A stretch of DNA of 6,216 nt from Ruminiclostridium sp. (lineage in GTDB: Bacteria; Bacillota; Clostridia; DSM-8532), in the NCBI GenBank assembly GCA_003535195.1, contig DOHN01000071.1:1-6216 (forward strand), given 5' to 3'. How positions within the stretch are numbered: the first letter of the stretch is position 1; each line of letters starts with the position of its first letter. This document shows positions 1 through 5,015 of the stretch, one piece after another. Under the pieces are notes generated by a model, which saw only the letters and a list, made by a program, of their open reading frames with translations, made no database searches and had not been told where the DNA came from. The position numbers were made by a program, and so were the translations under genes.

Positions 1-147
1 ACCTGGCAACAGCAGTATCAACAATGTGTTGCTTAGCAGATTGTCCGAAAAAGTGTTGACTTCTCACAATTGCTTACAGGATATCTATAATTGTATATTG
101 TATGGAAACAACTTCTTGATAAATTATATATCGAGGGGGCGATTTAT
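1..147. other. Left-edge leader; no gene assigned
   Basis: This AT-rich stretch precedes the lipoprotein gene. One + frame is open from the left edge to a TAG at 34-36. A second is open from position 2 to a TGA at 149-151, which would overlap the lipoprotein ATG by ATGA. Neither short peptide is recognisable, so a 3' end of an upstream gene is possible but unsupported. A perfect TATAAT lies at 86-91 and a TTGACT at 56-61, but they are 24 bases apart, too far for a standard sigma-A promoter. TTGCTT (70-75) with TATATT (94-99) has an 18-base spacer but weak boxes. A promoter for the lipoprotein is likely here, without a clear choice. Confidence 0.35.
133..139 (+). promoter_or_regulatory. Ribosome binding site fixing the lipoprotein start
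   Basis: The purine run GAGGGGG sits eight bases before the ATG at 148. It selects that ATG over the in-frame ATG at 91, which would put 19 residues in front of the signal peptide and has no comparable site. Confidence 0.8.
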
Positions 148-1263
148 ATGAAGAAGACACAAATAATAAGAATAATATGTGCTCTGATTTTGTTAATAAC
201 TACTACAGGCTGCAGTACGGAAAATAGAAAAGATAAGGTAACAATAAAGGAACCTGGAGGTTCCATAACAATTATTGATAATGACGGCAAAGAGTCTGGT
301 GACCCTGATGTCTCCATAGTCCGGATTGATACCTACGAGAATCTGGAAATCTCTGATTGGATGGATTCGGATACTGTGATTGTCTCAAAGGAAAATGAGT
401 CTCTGGGAAAAATGAGTCTGGAAGAATTATCGGATTCCTACCCAAGAAGCCTGTGCCAGTATAATCTTAATACTAAGGAATATAAGCTGTTAAAAGAACA
501 GGAAGAACTTAATCTGGGTGGGGCAAAACTATCACCTGATAAGAAAAACCTGTTATACTATGGCAACAGTCTGGGAGATCCTTCATATTATGTGCTTAAT
601 ATTGAAACCTTGAAAAGTTTTGGTATTTCCGGCGAACCTATCGGAAATGCAGGGGGTGCCAAATGGGCTGATAAGGCTACAATTATTGGAGCTGGATACA
701 TGAATGGCGCCTATTATGCTACTATAGAAGGGCATATTACTTCTTTTGAGGAATTGGACCAAAAAGCTGTATTTATTCTTGAGAAGATAAAAGATACGAT
801 CTACTACAACACTGCCGATGATACTACTTTGATGGCTCTAAATCAGTCTGACAAGGAAATAGTGAGTCTTGGTTTGACCAATATTTTTGGGGTATACCCC
901 TCTCCGGATGAAAATCAGATGCTGGTTTTACAATATAACGGATCAAAACAGATTTTATTACTTTGTGACAGGGATGGAAGAAATGTTAAAACCATTGCCG
1001 AAGGGATTGAGCTTGGCGGAATATCCTGGTCTCCTGACCAGCGGATGATTGCTTACAACATAAAGGGAGATGGAAGCAGTACAGGGGTTAGCATTTTGTA
1101 CATTTATGATATGTTAACGGGCAAGTCCACTCAGATTGCGGTAGATGTCGGAACTGTAATTACCTGCTGGAGCCCATCCGGCGAAGAACTTGTTTATTCC
1201 CGGTGGGATGGAAAACAGTATCATAGCAGTATTGTTTATTTGGAATATTCCTTAAAGAAATAG
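148..1263 (+). CDS. Lipoprotein with TolB/WD40-like beta-propeller
   Basis: Encodes 371 residues from the ATG at 148. The N-terminus is a lipoprotein signal: KK at 2-3, a hydrophobic core at about 5-17, then TTGC with Cys22 as the lipidation site, so the protein should be anchored to the outer face of the membrane. An acidic, polar linker follows. From about residue 125 the chain carries propeller-blade motifs of the TolB/PD40 type: LSPDKKNLLYY (128-138), PSPDENQMLVLQY (251-263), WSPDQRMIAYN (294-304) and WSPSGEELVYSRW (341-353). Such proteins usually bind partners or ligands; no enzymatic motif is visible and the target is unknown. The family assignment rests on repeat pattern, not a close match. 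The gene appears monocistronic, with a terminator about 100 bases downstream. Confidence 0.85.
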   Translation: MKKTQIIRIICALILLITTTGCSTENRKDKVTIKEPGGSITIIDNDGKESGDPDVSIVRIDTYENLEISDWMDSDTVIVSKENESLGKMSLEELSDSYPRSLCQYNLNTKEYKLLKEQEELNLGGAKLSPDKKNLLYYGNSLGDPSYYVLNIETLKSFGISGEPIGNAGGAKWADKATIIGAGYMNGAYYATIEGHITSFEELDQKAVFILEKIKDTIYYNTADDTTLMALNQSDKEIVSLGLTNIFGVYPSPDENQMLVLQYNGSKQILLLCDRDGRNVKTIAEGIELGGISWSPDQRMIAYNIKGDGSSTGVSILYIYDMLTGKSTQIAVDVGTVITCWSPSGEELVYSRWDGKQYHSSIVYLEYSLKK

Positions 1264-1360
1264 CTGCAATAACGAAAATTATGCTTAATCCCAGAAAATG
1301 TATCATAAAGAAGAAACTGTAGTGCTTTATTTTCGTATAATTTAAATATATTTTTACACC

Positions 1361-1393
1361 AAGGGGATGTCAGGCTCAAACGACATCCTTTTT
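1361..1393 (+). terminator. Intrinsic terminator after the lipoprotein gene
   Basis: GGATGTC (1365-1371) pairs perfectly with GACATCC (1382-1388) across a ten-base loop. Two further G-T and two A-T pairs extend the base of the stem, and five T (1389-1393) follow. It lies 97 bases after the lipoprotein stop. The 184 bases between that stop and the recombinase remnant hold nothing else I can support, apart from a TATAAT at 1336-1341 without a -35 partner. Confidence 0.85.
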
Positions 1394-1446
1394 AGTTTCT
1401 CAGGGATGTGGAGTGCGTAATTTTGTTGCAGAACCTGAAACGCTGA

Positions 1447-1614
1447 TATATCAGGTATTTAGATATAATAATCATACCGGCTATACCAAAAGAGAATAAA
1501 AAGCTCAAGGTCGCCGCTTATTGTCGGGTCAGTACATTTGGAACAGAACAACTGCGTAGCCTGGAGATTCAAATAAAGATTTATACGGAGATGATACGGA
1601 ACCATCCTAATTGA
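1447..1614 (+). pseudogene. Serine recombinase N-terminal fragment
   Basis: This frame is open from 1447 to a TGA at 1612-1614, about 55 codons, with no convincing start codon. It reads ...IPAIPKENKKLKVAAYCRVST, then EQLRSLEIQIKIYTEMI and RNHPN. This is the beginning of the resolvase domain of large serine recombinases: YCRVS contains the nucleophilic serine and conserved arginine, and EQ..S.E.Q is the usual following segment. Family members commonly have W after NP[DN], so the TGA here probably replaces a TGG. No later domain (zinc ribbon, coiled coil) follows, so only a small part of a protein normally of roughly 500 residues remains. It is a relic of an integrative element and cannot be functional as seen. 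Confidence 0.75.
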
Positions 1615-1625
1615 ATAAAGTCTTC

Positions 1626-1719
1626 AAGAGGTCATACTTTTGAAGGTTTTATTACTTGTAATTTGAGAATGGGGATTGATAATTACAATTACAGATTTTA
1701 AAGCAGTATGCCTTTTTTT
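1626..1719 (+). other. Long imperfect hairpin ending in seven T
   Basis: CATACT (1633-1638) pairs with AGTATG (1705-1710). GG (1630-1631) pairs with CC (1711-1712) around one bulged T, and TTTGAA (1639-1644) pairs with TTTAAA (1697-1702) with one G-T pair. Inside, TTGTAATT (1656-1663) pairs with AATTACAA (1681-1688) around a 17-base loop. Seven T (1713-1719) follow at once. This could be a large terminator, the end of a small structured RNA, or a relic of a palindromic element. The pairing was worked out by hand and has not been folded. Confidence 0.45.
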
Positions 1720-1742
1720 AATTTCCTCGAATGGAGGGAATT
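1720..1742 (+). other. Second hairpin directly after the T-run
   Basis: AATTTCCTC (1720-1728) pairs with GAGGGAATT (1734-1742) around a five-base loop, with one G-T pair. The following TATTTT is only a weak T-tract. The rest, to the RhuM start at 1902, is AT-rich and probably contains that gene's promoter, but I cannot point to a convincing -35/-10 pair. Confidence 0.4.
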
Positions 1743-1901
1743 ATTTTAAAACTCTTTACATAGGGAAAGGGATCATTTAAAATAATAACGAACAAATGTT
1801 TGGCAAAAGAGAAAAATAAACAGTCAATATTTTTAACAAATTATGATCGCTAGATAAGTTTATAGAGATAGTTATTAAAACAAAGTGGAGGAATTAGCCT
1901 T

Positions 1902-2512
1902 ATGGCGAAGAAAAAAAATAATGAAATCACCATCCGTTCAAGTGCAGCCGAATACCTGACATACGTTGCAGCAACAGGCGATGATCCTCAAAGCTTTGAA
2001 ATGCGCTACGAAGACGAAAATATCTGGCTTACACAGAAAATGCTTGCAACATTATATGATGTATCTATACCTGCAATTAACCAGCATATAAAAAGAATAT
2101 TTGATGATAATGAACTTGAATCGAGTTCAGTTATTAAGAAATACTTAATAACTGCTGCTGATGGCAAGAAATACAACACAATACATTATAATCTGCAAAT
2201 GATTATAGCAGTGGGTTTTAAAGTGAACAATGAACGCGCGGTACAATTCCGTAAATGGGCGAATCAGATCGTAAAGGATTACACGATCAAAGGATTTGCT
2301 ATGGACGATGAACGCTTGAAAAATGGCGGTTCTATTCTGACAGAGCAGTATTTTGAAGAGCAGCTCCAGCGTATCCGTGAAATCCGTTTAAGTGAGCGGA
2401 AATTGCTAAAGCTCATGCTGAAAGCGAGTTTGAGAAATATCGCATTATCCAAGATAGACTGTTTCAATCTGACTTTGATAAATTAATTGATGGCACAAGG
2501 AATGAAAAATAA
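1902..2512 (+). pseudogene. RhuM-family gene with internal frameshifting deletion
   Basis: The start is good: GGAGG at 1887-1891, ten bases before ATG. The first 165 or so residues are a typical RhuM-family N-terminus: IWLTQKMLATLYDVS (41-55), INQHIKRIFDDNEL (59-72), a YNLQMIIAVGFKVNN segment (96-110), FRKWANQIVKDY (116-127) and EQYFEEQLQRIREIRLSER (148-166). Members usually run on to well over 300 residues. Here the frame ends after 194, and the last 28 residues are nonsense. In the +2-shifted frame from 2396, however, AEIAKAHAESEFEKYRIIQD and RLFQSDFDKLIDGTRNEK follow to a TAA at 2510-2512, the expected RhuM C-terminus. The centre has therefore been deleted out of frame. RhuM proteins are linked to genomic islands and restriction loci; their function is poorly known. 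A truncated product could still be made. Confidence 0.85.
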
Positions 2513-2604
2513 CAGCTAAAGGCGTCGAATTCGACACTCCTCCGCCAAGGCCCACCAGGCTCAAGCAGCATCTTTTTTGACCGTTTTTATAGGTGACAAA
2601 GGAA
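2513..2604 (+). other. Spacer with perfect palindrome and terminator-like arm
   Basis: GTCGAATTCGAC at 2524-2535 is a perfect 12-base palindrome. Further on, CAGGCTCAAGCAGCATC followed by six T (around 2556-2578) closely resembles the loop and 3' arm of the terminator at 1371-1393, but its 5' arm cannot pair, so it looks like a decayed copy. No gene is recognisable in any frame. Confidence 0.4.
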
Positions 2605-2703
2605 TTTCAGAGTCCATGCTTTTATCATTGGATTGTGGAAAATGGTTACAGGATATCAGGAAAGGCGTTTAACATCTACTACATATCGCCGGGAAATGAG
2701 GAA
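2605..2703 (+). pseudogene. GyrI-like effector-binding domain fragment (C-terminal part)
   Basis: One frame, open from 2593 to a TAA at 2758-2760, contains YHWIVENGYRISGKAF followed by NIYYISPGNEE. This matches the late part of GyrI-like / MerR-type ligand-binding domains, where a helix ending in WIEENGY leads to a G..REIY strand and a P-rich turn. The usual final strand (VTEI-like) is missing; after residue EE the frame becomes unfamiliar, so a break lies near 2700. Nothing upstream fits the rest of the domain. It is a short relic without a start codon. The match is to a remembered family pattern and is moderate in strength. Confidence 0.45.
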
Positions 2704-2823
2704 AAAAGCTTGGGCGGAAGAAAGTTCTCGAGCGGCAAATTTTGTGAAAAAACAATGTAAAAATGTTTTTTGAAAAATACCTAAAAACTGGATTTCATGC
2801 GGGCGTTATGGTATTATTATCAT

Positions 2824-3013
2824 ATGGAAACACAAGAAATTTCGGCAGAAAAACTGCTTGGCATGATTCAAGAAAAGAACCGCAGGATTACTGAATTAGA
2901 GCAGCAAGTTCAATGGTTCATTGTACAAATCCGTCTTGCACACAAACAATTCGGCGGATCAAGCGAACAAACAAACGTTGAATTTGTATGACGAAGATGT
3001 CCATCTTAAGTAA
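2824..3013 (+). pseudogene. tnpC: IS66 transposase N-terminal fragment
   Basis: From the ATG at 2824 the frame reads METQEISAEKLLGMIQ, then a coiled-coil-like ITELEQQVQWF, then QIRLAHKQFGGSSEQTN. This is the N-terminus of the large IS66-family transposase, where RLARxKxFGxSSE is the hallmark; one residue of that motif is absent. The frame stops at 2989-2991. The shifted frame continues LNLYDEDVHLK from 2978 to a TAA at 3011-3013, and family members have LNLF/Y after the SSE segment, so a small deletion lies near 2976-2978. The zinc-binding and DDE catalytic parts, several hundred residues, are absent. An upstream peptide at 2642-2773 ending CKNVF might be the end of tnpB, but I could not support it. 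Confidence 0.75.
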
Positions 3014-3178
3014 AACAACAATATTGTCTCCTATTTGAACCGTGGCGGTGCAGCGCTCGTTAGGCTATGTAATAACAGGGCAGGCTCAGAATTCCACTAT
3101 GTTCTGGCATTAAGTGCTGATACTGAATATTTATATTTTTTTGATCCTTTTAGAAGAAGTAAATCTCGAAAAGCTTAG
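3014..3178 (+). pseudogene. C39-like cysteine peptidase C-terminal fragment
   Basis: An open frame of 54 codons directly follows the TAA of the IS66 remnant in the same frame. It reads SYLNRGGAALVRLCNN, then EFHYVLALSADTEYLYFFDP, then FRRSKSRKA and TAG. The pattern of a G-A-ALVRL strand, HYVLAL and a YLYFFDP turn fits the second half of papain-fold C39-like peptidases, where His of HYV and the Asp of DP sit near the active site. The catalytic Cys half is missing and there is no start codon, so this is a relic whose upstream part was lost at the junction with the IS66 fragment. The coding character is strong; the family name is a moderate inference. Confidence 0.5.
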
Positions 3179-3188
3179 GTCGGTCAAA

Positions 3189-3197
3189 AAGGAGGTG
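3189..3197 (+). promoter_or_regulatory. Strong ribosome binding site before a GTG start
   Basis: AAGGAGGTG matches the anti-Shine-Dalgarno sequence almost completely and lies eight bases before the GTG at 3206. This supports GTG as the start of the CPBP gene, since no ATG is nearby in frame. Confidence 0.85.
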
Positions 3198-3205
3198 TCG
3201 GTTTC

Positions 3206-3937
3206 GTGGAAAAGCTGGAACATAACAGAACTCTATTCGGCATAATTGTTTTCTTCTTATTATTCCTTGTACAGATAATTTTAGGGAAAGCGGGATACTT
3301 TTTCTCAAATATGATCCCATACCAAAAAATTGATCCTTACGACATTTTTGCTAGCATTTCAATTCATCATGCTGTTCAAATGATCATTGCAATAATAGCT
3401 ATCATAATGCTAAGTAAGTTGTTAAAAATTGATTTTTATTTTAAGCTCGGTGACATAAGCAAAGGAATGAAATACTTAGCTTTATTTACGGCTGCTTTTG
3501 CAATAATTTCGGTCGCTATACACATTCTCATGCTTGCTAATGACCAATTGCCAATATATGATTTCCCTTTAGACAGGAGAAACATTCTCGGAACCCTGGG
3601 ATTCCAATTATTCTTAAGCGGGCCGTCAGAAGAGATCGTATTTCGAGCATTACCAATAACTATGTTAGTATATGCCCTTAGGAAAAGTATTCCAATAAAA
3701 GGGAATATCACATTGGAAGTAATACTAGCATCGCTATTATTCTCATTTGCTCACATCAACTGGTCTTTGAATCCGTTTGTTTTTGAGGTGGACTTTTTTC
3801 CCATTTTTTATGCATTTGTACTTGGGAGCATTCAAGGAATTGTATTTCAAAAAAGTAAAAGCATTTTATATCCCATACTAATGCATAGTTTTAGTAATGT
3901 TTTAATGGTTGGTATCGGCTATTTATTTGCAGCTTAA
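3206..3937 (+). CDS. CPBP-family intramembrane metalloprotease
   Basis: A 243-residue, very hydrophobic protein with about six to eight membrane segments (for example 10-27, 54-74, 88-111, 127-139, 170-183, 196-215, 222-242). The three CPBP (Abi, PF02517-type) motifs are present in order: E142-E143-x3-R147 in SEEIVFRAL, F179-x3-H183 in LFSFAHINW, and H227-x3-N231 in HSFSNV. The Glu and His residues are the expected metal ligands and catalytic centre, so the enzyme looks intact. In eukaryotes this fold trims prenylated CAAX proteins. In bacteria, members serve in bacteriocin self-immunity, peptide maturation or unknown roles, and the substrate cannot be told here: no bacteriocin or peptide gene is visible nearby. 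It starts 28 bases after the peptidase remnant, is intact amid debris, and appears to be transcribed alone. Confidence 0.9.
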   Translation: MEKLEHNRTLFGIIVFFLLFLVQIILGKAGYFFSNMIPYQKIDPYDIFASISIHHAVQMIIAIIAIIMLSKLLKIDFYFKLGDISKGMKYLALFTAAFAIISVAIHILMLANDQLPIYDFPLDRRNILGTLGFQLFLSGPSEEIVFRALPITMLVYALRKSIPIKGNITLEVILASLLFSFAHINWSLNPFVFEVDFFPIFYAFVLGSIQGIVFQKSKSILYPILMHSFSNVLMVGIGYLFAA

Positions 3938-4162
3938 ATGCCGTCATATAATCATATTGATTAGGCCATAATTAGACTTAATGAATAGACCCGTGCAATA
4001 AAAAGGAAAACAAAATAATCCAAATAACAAAGTAGCGTATGATTTATGCTTCCATGGCGGTTTCGTCAAAACTGGAGGAATAGATGAAGTGGGGCTTATT
4101 GGATAGATTACTGCTAATATTATAAGATAAAAAAGATTTTTATTATACTTGGAGTAGTTGCT
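3938..4162 (+). other. Spacer with short hairpin and a 13-codon reading frame
   Basis: TAATCA-tat-TGATTA (3949-3963) is a small perfect hairpin after the CPBP gene, but no T-run follows. At 4084-4125 an ATG with GGAGG at 4074-4078 opens a 13-residue frame, MKWGLLDRLLLIL. It resembles the start of a membrane protein (DRLLLxLY is typical of AmaP-like anchors) but is too short to assign; it may be a leader peptide or a gene relic. TTGGAT (4099-4104) and TATAAG (4121-4126), 16 bases apart, form a weak candidate promoter for the glycosylase gene. Confidence 0.3.
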
Positions 4163-4744
4163 ATGGATTCAAACTTTTTACTGAGGATTTGGCCGGAAGA
4201 AACATTACCCTTAGAAGCTGCAAGTTATGAACAATGTGAAGTATGCACAGAAAAATCGCGTATTATTTGGGGGGAGGGAAACCCCAAAGCGCCTATTGTT
4301 ATCATCTTAGATAATCCGGGAGCACGGGAAAACAAAGAAGGCGAAGAATATGTCTGCGGAACGAGGCAGACATTGCAAAGAGCAATATATGAGGCTAATT
4401 TGAAAGCAGATGATATTTATATAACGTATTTGCTAAAATGCAGGCCGCTTCAAAAGTACGACAAAGAAAGAGCAAGGCTATTTAGTATGCCATACCTTGT
4501 TCAACAAATTGAAACGATCCAACCGAAATTTATAGTATGCTTAGGTGATACTGTAGTCCAGGCTATGTTTGATGATAGCGAAGCCCATGTAAAAAATCTG
4601 CGTGGTTCATGGCATATTATAATGGGCTATCCAACAATTGTATCCTATCACCCTTTAGCTGTAAGGAGAAGGCCTAATCTGATGAACCATTTTATGCGGG
4701 ACCTTGAAATGTTGGCGCACCGCTATTATAATATTAAAAATTAG
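4163..4744 (+). CDS. Uracil-DNA glycosylase superfamily protein (family 4-like)
   Basis: 193 residues, starting at ATG 4163 with GGAG at 4151-4154. The fold is that of family 4 uracil-DNA glycosylases, which cut uracil from deaminated DNA. Landmarks: C25-x2-C28 near the start, WGEGNPKAPIVII (36-48), the active-site loop LDNPGARENKEG (49-60) where classical members have GEAPG, DIYITYLLKCRP (84-95, Cys93), QPKFIVCLGD (120-129) and SYHPLAVRRRP (161-171) carrying the motif-B His163. Family 4 enzymes bind a 4Fe-4S cluster through four Cys. Three positions are present, but the fourth, normally C-x-P-Y-L, reads S108-M-P-Y-L. Cys65 and Cys126 are extra. Whether it excises uracil is therefore uncertain; a DNA-repair role is the best guess. 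It appears monocistronic. Confidence 0.8.
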   Translation: MDSNFLLRIWPEETLPLEAASYEQCEVCTEKSRIIWGEGNPKAPIVIILDNPGARENKEGEEYVCGTRQTLQRAIYEANLKADDIYITYLLKCRPLQKYDKERARLFSMPYLVQQIETIQPKFIVCLGDTVVQAMFDDSEAHVKNLRGSWHIIMGYPTIVSYHPLAVRRRPNLMNHFMRDLEMLAHRYYNIKN

Positions 4745-4956
4745 ATTTTTAACAATAAACATAAGATATAATTATTTTATCTTAGGAGAATATAAAATCA
4801 CCATAAAGTTTAATGCTGCCATAACGGAGGGATAAGCGCACCCAAAATGCGAAAGGTTCTACATGCCTTATCCATTTTATTTGTGGCGGCATTGTTGCTA
4901 ACAGAGCGGAAGTGAAAAAATGGTATAATCCTGCGTTTGACACTTGATAAATATAA
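4745..4956 (+). other. Convergent spacer with orphan promoter-like sequence
   Basis: TAAGAT and ATCTTA form an AT-rich inverted repeat at about 4763-4784. An ATG at 4847 opens 22 codons with a hydrophobic core (MRKVLHALSILFVAALLLTERK split by no motif), but its GGAGGG (4826-4831) lies 15 bases away, so translation is doubtful. At 4921-4929 TGGTATAAT is a perfect extended -10 box, with no good -35 and no gene before the terminator at 4957. If active, it would make an RNA of only about 60 bases. Confidence 0.3.
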
Positions 4957-4994
4957 AAAGCCTGTAAATCCCTTGTCAATGATTTACGGGCTTT
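4957..4994. terminator. Two-way terminator between convergent genes
   Basis: AAAGCCTGTAAATC (4957-4970) pairs with GATTTACGGGCTTT (4981-4994) over 14 positions with one G-T pair and a ten-base loop. Read on the minus strand it ends in TTTTT and lies 21 bases after the M24 stop, so it mainly terminates that gene. On the + strand it ends TTTAATTT and can also stop transcripts from the glycosylase side. Confidence 0.85.
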
Positions 4995-5015
4995 AATTTC
5001 AAATCATCCAGCGTC

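Noticed and set aside
91..147. Upstream in-frame ATG at 91 as the lipoprotein start
   Set aside because: It would put 19 residues before a normal signal peptide and has no ribosome site, whereas ATG 148 has GAGGGGG at the right distance.
2279..2467. Minus-strand frame inside the RhuM remnant
   Set aside because: The opposite strand carries a clear RhuM-family protein pattern throughout, including across the junction.
3436..3711. Minus-strand frame inside the CPBP gene
   Set aside because: The + strand frame has all three CPBP motifs and a strong ribosome site; this one has neither.
1902..4744. RhuM, CPBP protease and glycosylase as one anti-phage defence system
   Set aside because: RhuM is broken, the genes are separated by debris and long spacers, and nothing suggests shared transcription or partnership.
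4782..4979. Minus-strand 65-codon frame in the convergent spacer
   Set aside because: No ribosome site or recognisable motif, and its 5' end overlaps the terminator hairpin.
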